A stretch of 37,956 nucleotides of DNA from NCBI GenBank assembly GCA_029862125.1, contig JAOTXY010000029.1, forward strand, positions 1 through 37,956. Reading direction: 5' to 3'. Of this stretch, positions 7,733-15,029 are shown piece after piece (position 1 is the stretch's first letter; each line of letters begins with the position of its first letter). The position numbers and the translations under genes were made by a program. The notes beneath the pieces were generated by a model. That model worked only from the letters and a program-made list of their open reading frames with translations, did no database searches and was not told the origin of the DNA. The DNA comes from Gammaproteobacteria bacterium (GTDB lineage: Bacteria > Pseudomonadota > Gammaproteobacteria > GCA-001735895).

Positions 7733-9028
7733 GTGGCAACCAGTATGCAATTCTTCCAGGATTTAATGCCCTCACTGCGAATCGATCGATGGACGCCTTC
7801 AGCGTTACGTAAACATTTGTTCAAGGAGGAAACCGAAACCATCGAATCCTTATGCCGGATGATGATGAATTCGGATGGTGAGTATTCGAGCCTGTTGCTG
7901 GCCGAACGAATTTTAAACGCCTACGAGATACTGGACGAAGCTGAGCGCCTCGACTTTTTCAACCTGTTGCGCACCGAGTACGACGTCGACGCAGATGACA
8001 TAAAGGCGGCGGCCAGGGCTTATGCGCAAGAATCCAACACTGAAAACCTGTTGCGTGTAACGGCCGCTGCTGAACCCGGTCGTCAGGAACTGTTAAGACG
8101 CATCAACCTGGTCTCGGGAGGTACCCGGCGCCTGGTCAAGATGCGGGAACACTTGCTTACGGCAATGCGGGAAAACCCGGAACTGAAGAAGATCGACACC
8201 GATTTTCACCACCTGTTCAACGCCTGGTTTAATCGCGGGTTTCTGTTAATGGAACCGCTCGACTGGACCACGCCCGCGCATATCCTGGAAAAGATTATCG
8301 CTTACGAGGCCGTGCACGAAATCGAAAGCTGGTCGGAACTGCGCAGTCGCCTTGAGCCCGCGGATCGCTATTGTTACGGTTTCTTCCATCCATCCATGGA
8401 AGACGAGCCGCTGGTGTTCGTCGAAGTCGCACTCACCGACCAGATCCCCCGCGGAATCGGGGAAATCCTGCGTCGCGATCCTGACACCGAGGCACCGGAG
8501 AATCCTTCCTGCGCTATTTTTTACTCCATATCGAACTGTCATCGCGGCCTGTCAGGAGTTTCATTCGGTAATTTTCTGATCAAGCAGGTTGCTACCAGCT
8601 TGAAGTTGCGTTTTCCACAATTGAAAACCTTTTCCACGATTTCACCCGCGCCGGGCTTTAGGCGCTGGCTCGAACTACAGGCCGAGGAACGAGATGACGC
8701 CGCATCCTTAATTGCAGAATTTGATGCGGAAGCTGACGAAAACCTGCAGCACGATCTCGAAAAGTTCGCAGTGATTTACTTCCTCGAGCAGAAAAACGAT
8801 CGCGAAGAACCGCTCGATCCCGTAGCGCGTTTTCATCTCAAGAACGGAGCAATCCTGGAACGCATCAATATCCTCGGCAACCCCTCGGGCAAGGGGATGG
8901 AACGTTCACTTGGCACCATGGTTAACTATGTTTACGACCTGTCCAAGGTCGAGGATAATCACGAAGAGTATGTCAGGAATAATCGCATCATAGCGAGCGC
9001 ACAGGTTAAGAAGTTACTCGGCAAATAA
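7733..9028 (+). CDS. Malonyl-CoA decarboxylase
   Basis: Decarboxylates malonyl-CoA to acetyl-CoA in the cytoplasm. The N-terminal helical domain spans about residues 1-175, and the GNAT-like catalytic domain follows from MEPLDWTTPAHILEKIIAYEAVH. The family active-site region reads FYSISNCHRGLSGVSFGNFL, with the catalytic Ser at 265 or 267, and the catalytic His is in VEDNHEEYVRNNRI (His410). SPAPGFRRWL is also family-typical. At 431 aa the length fits bacterial homologues. GTG 7733 and ATG 7745 are both possible starts and neither has a clear ribosome site. The gene is followed after 20 nt by the cupin gene. No malonate transporter or malonyl-CoA synthetase is adjacent in the window. Confidence 0.93.
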   Translation: MATSMQFFQDLMPSLRIDRWTPSALRKHLFKEETETIESLCRMMMNSDGEYSSLLLAERILNAYEILDEAERLDFFNLLRTEYDVDADDIKAAARAYAQESNTENLLRVTAAAEPGRQELLRRINLVSGGTRRLVKMREHLLTAMRENPELKKIDTDFHHLFNAWFNRGFLLMEPLDWTTPAHILEKIIAYEAVHEIESWSELRSRLEPADRYCYGFFHPSMEDEPLVFVEVALTDQIPRGIGEILRRDPDTEAPENPSCAIFYSISNCHRGLSGVSFGNFLIKQVATSLKLRFPQLKTFSTISPAPGFRRWLELQAEERDDAASLIAEFDAEADENLQHDLEKFAVIYFLEQKNDREEPLDPVARFHLKNGAILERINILGNPSGKGMERSLGTMVNYVYDLSKVEDNHEEYVRNNRIIASAQVKKLLGK

Positions 9029-9048
9029 CTTTATTCGGAGGTAACGCC

Positions 9049-9798
9049 ATGCCAGATCAGACAGTCATCAAGTACGATCGCAATGGGGATCCCGATACAG
9101 GCCTGCAACCCTGGGACCCAATCCCCGCCGAAGAGATACAGTCGGGTAACCCCGTTCAATCGGGCCACACCTATTTCAATACTGCCAACGGCCATTTGAC
9201 ATCAGGCGTCTGGGATTGCACACCCCACGAACTGGTAGCGGGTCCCTACGGGGTCGATGAATTCATGATCGTACTCGAGGGATCGATAATAATCGAACAT
9301 CAAACCCAGGGAGCCAAAACCTTTCGTGCCGGAGACAGTTTTATTATTCCCCGCGGCACCCCCTGTATCTGGAGGCAGGACGAATATGCGCTCAAGTACT
9401 TTGTGATTCACGATAATAGTGAAAGCCCGGTACAGAAAGATGTCAATTTAAACACCCTGCTCGTTGATCCCGACGCGGACCTGTCACAGGTTACACAGCA
9501 CGATCCGACCCTGTACGAAAGCGAAGTACCTGAAATGGGTTTGTTATTGCTTTACCGGGATCCGAGCGGGAGATTCCAGGCAGGTGTCTGGGATTGCAGC
9601 CCGATGAAGCGCGTTGCCACCACCATCGAAAGGTCCGAGTTAATGCACATTCTCGAGGGCAGCGGTTCGATCACCAACGCCGACGGCGTGGTGTTCAATT
9701 TCCAGGCGGGTGACACCTTCCTGGTACCAGTAGGCATGGGCTACCAGTGGCAAAATGACGAGTACGTGAAAAAAATCTTCTGCAGCTACACCCCCTGA
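9049..9798 (+). CDS. Two-cupin-domain protein (Cupin_3/DUF861 type)
   Basis: A 249-aa cytoplasmic protein made of two tandem cupin barrels. Each half starts with GVWDC (residues about 52-56 and 180-184), continues with a LEG strand turn (MIVLEGSIIIE; MHILEGSGSIT) and ends with AGDSFIIPRGTP or AGDTFLVPVGMG. Both barrels lack the classical two-His first motif of metal cupins; EFMIVLEG and ELMHILEG carry acidic residues instead, so metal binding is doubtful. GGAGG at 9036-9040 gives a good ribosome site. It is probably cotranscribed with malonyl-CoA decarboxylase. The function is unknown; relatives are annotated only as cupins or EutQ-like proteins. Confidence 0.8.
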   Translation: MPDQTVIKYDRNGDPDTGLQPWDPIPAEEIQSGNPVQSGHTYFNTANGHLTSGVWDCTPHELVAGPYGVDEFMIVLEGSIIIEHQTQGAKTFRAGDSFIIPRGTPCIWRQDEYALKYFVIHDNSESPVQKDVNLNTLLVDPDADLSQVTQHDPTLYESEVPEMGLLLLYRDPSGRFQAGVWDCSPMKRVATTIERSELMHILEGSGSITNADGVVFNFQAGDTFLVPVGMGYQWQNDEYVKKIFCSYTP

Positions 9799-9819
9799 GC
9801 TCGATGCCGAACGGGATTC

Positions 9820-10269
9820 CTAATCAACCGGCATCTGGTAAGTCACCCAGTGGGTTTTTTCGGATAGCTTGTCGTATACCGCGCGGCCACGATAATTGTT
9901 CTCGGCGGTAATCCAGCGGATGAACGGCCACCCCTGTTGCTTACCAAGCTGATTAAGCGCCACGTAAAGTTCTTCAACGATCCCTCGTCCGCGTGCCTCA
10001 GGGGTGACAAACAAATCATCTAGAAAGCCAACTAACGCGCCACGCAGCGGCGACGCCATTTGCCGGCAATGCATCAGGCCCAGAGCCTTGCCGTTTTCAT
10101 CTTTTGCGATCAAGCCGAAGAAAGGATTGCTGTCATCATGAATCCAGCCCCAGACAGTATCAAGAATCTGTTCGTTCATTGGCACCTGGTAAAACTCGGC
10201 ATAACCATGGTAAAGCACTTCCCACTGCTCGCGGTCATCATCCATTAAAGGATGCACATTAATGGTCAT
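9820..10269 (-). CDS. GNAT-family N-acetyltransferase
   Basis: Acetyl-CoA-dependent acyltransferase of 149 aa with a single GNAT fold. Motif A, which binds the acetyl-CoA pyrophosphate, is LFVTPEARGRGIVEELY with ARGRGI at residues 92-97, followed by the motif-B region AVYDKLSEKTHWVTYQM. The ATG at 10269 has GGAG 8 nt upstream. It lies convergent to the cupin gene and 163 bp beyond the DMFase-like gene, so it may be the last gene of the leftward block or a separate unit. The acceptor is unknown. Confidence 0.88.
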   Translation of the reverse strand: MTINVHPLMDDDREQWEVLYHGYAEFYQVPMNEQILDTVWGWIHDDSNPFFGLIAKDENGKALGLMHCRQMASPLRGALVGFLDDLFVTPEARGRGIVEELYVALNQLGKQQGWPFIRWITAENNYRGRAVYDKLSEKTHWVTYQMPVD

Positions 10270-10432
10270 ACATTAATCTCCAGTTAGCTACTATCTACAC
10301 CTGGCGAGTGCTCCACCATCGGGCTTCATTTCAACACCCTGCTCGGGTTAGCCATTCGCATTCGGGAAGGTAAAAGATGGATTATATACAAGGACCCCGC
10401 GAACCCGGTTTTGAATGACCGAAAACTTGACC

Positions 10433-12037
10433 TTATCGATTTAAAAAACGGGACAGTACATTGGCGGTTACCCGTTCGACCTGCGGGTCACGACGCAGTA
10501 GCCCCGCGACCCACTCGACGCTACCGGCATGAAAGACTTCGCCCTTACCCTTACGAAACGACACAATCATACCCGAACCCCTGCCCGCCAGCGAGATGGT
10601 TTCAGGACTGACTTCGCCATAGAGAATTTCGGCGTGAAACTCGCAGTCTTCGCTACCCAGGAATAGTGCCGCTGGCTCGAGGCCACGCGCTACCTCAACA
10701 TTCGAAGCCAACCCCAGCGCCAGGATTTCAAGCTCATCCGGAACCTGCTCTTCCCCGGATGGATAGGGCAAGCCCGCGCGGATAACATAATCAAGGCCAT
10801 CAACCTCGTAGGCGAAGACTCGACTTTGCGCACCAAGCACATCGCCGTAACCGAGTCCGGTGCCGTCGAAGGCCCAGTGTTCGGGTCGATAGACTGGAAA
10901 ACCGCCAGCGCCAAACGCGACGCAACCGCCCCAGCCGGCATAGACGCCGCGAATCGCATTGAGGCCGAAGGTGAGCGCCCCGGGGCGATCTATTTGCGAG
11001 TACTCCCAGCTGGTAGTGATTCGATCCGTATCACACTGCGGATCTTCGGTCCGGGCGCGAGACTTGTAACAGACCTGTCGTCGGCCCTGGTCCTCGAGCC
11101 GGGTTTGCCACATGAAGTTGCCGGCAAAGCGCGCGATCTTTCCGCCTGCCTCGACATAGTCATCGACAGTATCGCGCATTTCCCATGACCAGTACTCGTC
11201 ATGGCCGATAAAAACCAGGCAGGGATAATTCTCGATAGATTGCGGGCGCAGCTGCAGATCATACTGCGAGATAACATCGACTTCGAAACCGGCAGCCAGG
11301 GCCCATTTTACAAAATGGGTTTCGTATGACGCCCACCCGGCGGAAGCATACTTCTTGCAGTAGCCGTTGGCGTAAGCCCATTCCATGTGCGGGTAGGAAA
11401 CCGGTTCGTCATGTCCGGGAATCGCAGCAAGCGCCGCACGTGGTGCGTCCCCGGGTAAAACCACGAAGCCCCGCGGTAACGGACGTTCGAGCGATAGTAT
11501 CGGTGAGTAATCCCCACCTTCCTGGCCGGTAATGCCCTCGTAGTGATTCGACCCACCCCAGTTGTTATAGGCACACCAGGTACCGGTCGAGGAAACCAGT
11601 AACAAACGTTGTTGCCGATCAGAACTATTCGAACGCAACAGAAATAAATGATGCTGCTCGAGACTCTTCCCATCTTTTCTTTCGATGCGGCAGGTTACCC
11701 GGTAAGCACCAGAGTGCCAGTCAATGGGAATCTGAAATTCATAACTCACGGGCCAGCCGCAGCCGATAACCGATGCATCGGGCGGCGTTTGATGACGCTG
11801 ACCCGACAATCTCTCGCGGGTGAACAAGGTTTCGAGTTCGAGTGCATCACGTGCTATTTCCAGGCTATAGCTTGATGCGGTGGTGGAAACATGGAAGGCG
11901 ATCGTATCACCGGGGCTATAACAAGGTCGATCGCTGTAGCACCAGATCTCGTCACCCGCAGGGTCCGCAACCGGAGCCTCGTAGTAGTTGCTCAGAATTG
12001 CCGGGTTAACATTCTCGTGAGGTAGCTGCTGCGACAT
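10433..12037 (-). CDS. N,N-dimethylformamidase large-subunit-like amidohydrolase
   Basis: Resembles the large subunit of N,N-dimethylformamidase, a mononuclear-iron amidohydrolase that splits formamides into formate and an amine. The fold signature is FIGHDEYWSWEMRDTVDDYV followed by GGKIARFAGNFMWQTRLE. The three protein ligands known from Paracoccus DMFase (Tyr, His, Glu) have counterparts in WCAYNNWGG (Tyr157) and GHDEY (His279, Glu281). At 534 aa it is shorter than the roughly 760-aa DmfA2, and no small-subunit (DmfA1) gene is visible nearby. It follows the isochorismatase-like gene by 12 nt. The true substrate may be another N-substituted amide. Confidence 0.82.
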   Translation of the reverse strand: MSQQLPHENVNPAILSNYYEAPVADPAGDEIWCYSDRPCYSPGDTIAFHVSTTASSYSLEIARDALELETLFTRERLSGQRHQTPPDASVIGCGWPVSYEFQIPIDWHSGAYRVTCRIERKDGKSLEQHHLFLLRSNSSDRQQRLLLVSSTGTWCAYNNWGGSNHYEGITGQEGGDYSPILSLERPLPRGFVVLPGDAPRAALAAIPGHDEPVSYPHMEWAYANGYCKKYASAGWASYETHFVKWALAAGFEVDVISQYDLQLRPQSIENYPCLVFIGHDEYWSWEMRDTVDDYVEAGGKIARFAGNFMWQTRLEDQGRRQVCYKSRARTEDPQCDTDRITTSWEYSQIDRPGALTFGLNAIRGVYAGWGGCVAFGAGGFPVYRPEHWAFDGTGLGYGDVLGAQSRVFAYEVDGLDYVIRAGLPYPSGEEQVPDELEILALGLASNVEVARGLEPAALFLGSEDCEFHAEILYGEVSPETISLAGRGSGMIVSFRKGKGEVFHAGSVEWVAGLLRRDPQVERVTANVLSRFLNR

Positions 12038-12049
12038 GCTCGGTCCGTA

Positions 12050-12721
12050 CTACTCGAGAAATTCGTGGATATCTTCGGACTGCACGACGTGGCAGTAGAT
12101 CATGTTTATCGATTTCAATTCGTTCAGGTGCAGTTCTTCAGTTGCAGCGGCACAACAATCCTCGACCACGACAACGCCGAAGCTTTCATCGGCCAGGCTG
12201 CGCACGGTCGAACTGACGCATTGATCGGTAAAGATGCCGGCAACGATAACATCGCGTATTTCCATGTTGCGCAGTAATAGTCGCAGATTGGTTCCGGTCA
12301 GCGCGCTGTCAGTAGTCTTGAGCACGACGATATCCTCCGCATCCGGGATCAGTTCAGCTACCAGCTGACTATCTTCGCGGTCTTTCGGCAACAACAGGTA
12401 ATTAAATCCGGGTTTCTTCTGACTTAGCGAACGATCGCGCCCATCACTTTTCAAACAGGCGATACGTGCGAAAATCACTTCGACACCTTGTTCGCGGCAA
12501 TAGGCAACCAGTTTAGCGGTATTCGGGATAACCGCCTGGTTCATGCGTTCCCGAAACGGTGCCCAGCGTTCGGCTTCAACCGGATCGGCATCGACTTCCA
12601 TGTAGGTATTCTGAATATCGATGACCAGCAACGCGGTCCGCTGCGGATCGAGTTCGATATCCGCGGGCGGCTGGGCGGTTTCGTAGTAAAAAGAGCGATA
12701 CGCCTTTTTCCAGTCACTCAC
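12050..12721 (-). CDS. Isochorismatase-family cysteine hydrolase
   Basis: Cytoplasmic amidase/hydrolase of the isochorismatase fold, 223 aa. The Asp-Lys-Cys triad of the amidase-type members is visible: Asp35 in LLVIDIQNTY, Lys135 in VVLKTTDSALTGT and Cys168 in AGIFTDQCVSST. Members with this triad hydrolyse amides such as N-carbamoylsarcosine, nicotinamide, ureidoacrylate or biuret. The start is GTG at 12721 and overlaps the stop of the methyltransferase in the bases GTGA, so the two are translationally coupled. With the DMFase-like gene it gives two C-N hydrolases in a row, suggesting a nitrogen-containing substrate. Confidence 0.9.
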   Translation of the reverse strand: MSDWKKAYRSFYYETAQPPADIELDPQRTALLVIDIQNTYMEVDADPVEAERWAPFRERMNQAVIPNTAKLVAYCREQGVEVIFARIACLKSDGRDRSLSQKKPGFNYLLLPKDREDSQLVAELIPDAEDIVVLKTTDSALTGTNLRLLLRNMEIRDVIVAGIFTDQCVSSTVRSLADESFGVVVVEDCCAAATEELHLNELKSINMIYCHVVQSEDIHEFLE

Positions 12722-13551
12722 ACCGCCACCCCCGGTTTACGCGCACACAGGCGCAGTCCACCCAGCTTACCAGACTGGAAATGCCGGTTGACCGCAGAGT
12801 AAAAATCATTCAGCGCGTTGACCGCGGCCTCGCCATGTACACGCAGGTGACGCCCGCGATCGGCCCGATAGGCCGCAAGCCGGACCCGCACAAACTCGGC
12901 CCATTCCGAACTCATGCTCTTGCACAGCTCGACTGCAAATCCGGCATTTTCCAGATCCTGTCGATACTGGTCGATGCGGCGCAGCGTGATCGCGTAAAGA
13001 TCCCGCTCCAGCAATTTCAATTGCGCATCATCAATGTCGCCACGCGCAGTCAGATCCTCGGTATAAAAACAACCGCCCGGAGCGAGCAGACGATAACAAT
13101 TTTCGAGCAACCGCGGTCGCTCGGGAATATGATAGAGCGCGAGCCAGCTGACGATCGCATCGAAACTACCCGGCGCCCTGTCGAACTGGAGAAAGTCGCC
13201 GCAGACGTGGTCGATCTGCGCGTCGAGCCCACATCTTGCGGTCAGGTCCTGGGCGACCTCGTGCTGATCGTCCTGTAGCTCGAGCGCAGTGACATGGACA
13301 TCGCCATAGGCTGCCAGGTAACGCGCCGGTCCCCCGAGCCCCGAACCAATTTCGAGCCAACGCGGTTGCGCGTCAATTCCGATAAGCGCCATCGCCACGT
13401 CGAGCGCCTGGGTGCCGTGATAATGCAACTGGTCGAAGGCGCACAACTCGTCGACGCTTAAGGGCTCATCGACCGTCCTGCCCATCTCGCCCAGTTCGCG
13501 ATAAATGCGCTCGACGTTGGTGTACAGTTTCATCGATTTGATTTCGCTCAC
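12718..13551 (-). CDS. Class I SAM-dependent methyltransferase
   Basis: Cytoplasmic methyltransferase of 277 aa with a Rossmann-type SAM domain. Motif I is WLEIGSGLGGPARYLA (residues 65-80), the acidic loop is VTALELQ, motif II is FDAIVSWLALYHI and motif III is LLAPGGCFYTED. The segment DQLHYHGTQALDVAMALIG ahead of motif I is typical of small-molecule N-methyltransferases of the sarcosine/dimethylglycine methyltransferase type, but no substrate can be assigned. It follows the DmdA-like demethylase after 5 nt. A methyltransferase beside a THF-dependent demethylase is notable. Confidence 0.87.
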   Translation of the reverse strand: MSEIKSMKLYTNVERIYRELGEMGRTVDEPLSVDELCAFDQLHYHGTQALDVAMALIGIDAQPRWLEIGSGLGGPARYLAAYGDVHVTALELQDDQHEVAQDLTARCGLDAQIDHVCGDFLQFDRAPGSFDAIVSWLALYHIPERPRLLENCYRLLAPGGCFYTEDLTARGDIDDAQLKLLERDLYAITLRRIDQYRQDLENAGFAVELCKSMSSEWAEFVRVRLAAYRADRGRHLRVHGEAAVNALNDFYSAVNRHFQSGKLGGLRLCARKPGVAV

Positions 13552-13556
13552 GCTTA

Positions 13557-14672
13557 CTACTCCATCGGCAGGGACGTTACGACGCCACGGTGGTCGAGAT
13601 CATTACCTGCTTTTACTACTACCTCGGTACCCGGCTGCCAGAAATCCCGCTCGATCATCGCCAGTGATACGTTTTGCTCTAATCGAGGCGACCAGGTGGC
13701 AGAGGTGACGTACCCGACCTGGTCGTTGTCGTTGGTCACCGGCCATGGAAACTGCGGTGTCTTGCAGGGTTCTCCAGCGAAAACCAGGCCGCGAATTTCA
13801 CGCGCGTGCCCCAGTTCAGCAATTCGCTGCAGCGCGGGACGGCCGATGTAGTCGAGTTCGTCACCCAGCTGACAGTATTTTTCGAGCCCACACTCGAACG
13901 GATTGTTGTCGCGTGTCATCTCGTTTCCATATGACAACAGGCCACCCTCGATACGCTCGATCAGGTTGGGGCATCCCGGGGATATATCCAGATCCGAACC
14001 GGCATCCCAGAGCGTATCCCAGACGTAGGTGCCGAGTGAAAATTCATCGACGTAGATTTCGAACCCGCCTTGCTTGCTGAAACCGGAACGTGCCACGACC
14101 AGGTCATGTCCCTGGAAATCACACCTTTCGAACTTGAAGAAACCGATATTGCGCACCTTGTCGCCAAACACCCGCGCCAGCAAGTCATCAGACTTCGGTC
14201 CCTGTACCGCAAGCGGCCAGACATCAGGTTCATCGACCTGCACATCCAGTCCCCTGCCCAACGCGAAAGCCCTGGCCCAAAGCAGCATGTCGGCGTCGGC
14301 GATCGAGAACCAGAAATGATCTGGCGCGAGCTTCAGTATTATCGGGTCGTTCAACATACCACCGGTTTCGTCGATCATCGGCGCGTAAAGGCATTGCCCG
14401 ACTTGCGCATTGCGTAAATCGCGTGGCGTCAGCAACTGGGCCAGCAAGCCGGCGTCGGGGCCCTGTAACTGTACCTGGCGCTGGCAACCCACGTCCCAGA
14501 GCTGCACATGGGACTTCAGATGCCAATAGTCCTCAGCGACCGTGCGCCGGAATCCCTTGGGCAAAATCGTGTGGTTGACCACCGAGTAGCCGGAAACACC
14601 GAGGGCTTCCACGCGTGGCGTATAGGGCGTTGCACGTTGGCGTCGCGAAACCTGCAGTTTGGTCACACTCAT
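13557..14672 (-). CDS. dmdA-like: DmdA-like THF-dependent demethylase (GcvT/aminomethyltransferase superfamily)
   Basis: GcvT-fold protein of 371 aa that would move a methyl or methylene group to tetrahydrofolate in the cytoplasm. It resembles DMSP demethylase DmdA more than glycine-cleavage T protein: RRQRATPYTPRVEALGVSGY near the N-terminus, DYWHLKSHVQLWDVGCQRQV, then LNDPIILKLAPDHFWFSIAD, AVQGPKSD, and especially GCPNLIERIEGGLLSYGNEM followed by NPFECGLEKYCQL. These strings match my memory of DmdA from Pelagibacter and roseobacters. DmdA cleaves DMSP to methylmercaptopropionate and methyl-THF. No dmdBCD genes are in the window, and the neighbours are amidases and a hydroxyacid oxidase, so a different methylated substrate is quite possible. 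Confidence 0.75.
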   Translation of the reverse strand: MSVTKLQVSRRQRATPYTPRVEALGVSGYSVVNHTILPKGFRRTVAEDYWHLKSHVQLWDVGCQRQVQLQGPDAGLLAQLLTPRDLRNAQVGQCLYAPMIDETGGMLNDPIILKLAPDHFWFSIADADMLLWARAFALGRGLDVQVDEPDVWPLAVQGPKSDDLLARVFGDKVRNIGFFKFERCDFQGHDLVVARSGFSKQGGFEIYVDEFSLGTYVWDTLWDAGSDLDISPGCPNLIERIEGGLLSYGNEMTRDNNPFECGLEKYCQLGDELDYIGRPALQRIAELGHAREIRGLVFAGEPCKTPQFPWPVTNDNDQVGYVTSATWSPRLEQNVSLAMIERDFWQPGTEVVVKAGNDLDHRGVVTSLPME

Positions 14673-14676
14673 ACCG

Positions 14677-15027
14677 CTAGCTGGACCACCAGGTCGAGTA
14701 AGAATGCGGGGAAAGCATCACCGGCAGATGATAATGCTTATGCGAGTCGGTCATCGCGAAACGAATCACGATGGTTTCTACCATCGAATCGTTATTGATC
14801 GAGTGCATACTGAAATAGGCTTCGCTGTGTATAACCAGCTCGAACCTGGCGTCGCGGTTGGCCTTTTCGATTTCCACCGTCTCCGAGATTCGGCCCTCGT
14901 CATCGGCCTTAACATCGAAAACGAGCTGCCGGTCAGATTCCTTGTTTAGCTGGAACAACTGGCAACGGATGCCAGTCGCGTGATCGCCGCTGACCGAATC
15001 AAGAATATGTGAAGAGACTGTAGCCAT
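14677..15027 (-). CDS. Transthyretin-like protein of the 5-hydroxyisourate hydrolase family with altered C-terminal motif
   Basis: A 116-aa protein with the transthyretin/HIUase fold. The three polar active-site residues of HIUase are kept: His7 in SSHILD, Arg46 in DDEGRIS and His98 in KHYHLPVMLSP. The diagnostic C-terminal tetrapeptide YRGS is replaced: the tail reads YSTWWSS instead of YSTYRGS, so the Arg and Gly of the active-site rim are lost. No other urate-pathway gene is nearby. It sits between the ThDP enzyme (2-nt gap) and the DmdA-like gene (4-nt gap). A ring-opening hydrolase for a substrate other than hydroxyisourate is a reasonable inference. Confidence 0.82.
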   Translation of the reverse strand: MATVSSHILDSVSGDHATGIRCQLFQLNKESDRQLVFDVKADDEGRISETVEIEKANRDARFELVIHSEAYFSMHSINNDSMVETIVIRFAMTDSHKHYHLPVMLSPHSYSTWWSS

Positions 15028-15029
15028 GG

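Noticed and set aside
9803..9835. GATGCCG/CGGCATC inverted repeat between the convergent cupin and GNAT genes as a terminator
   Set aside because: Arms of only 7 bp with a 19-nt loop and no T-tract; half of it is coding sequence.
12781..13278. 165-aa plus-strand frame antisense to the methyltransferase
   Set aside because: Shadow of a gene with all SAM-binding motifs.
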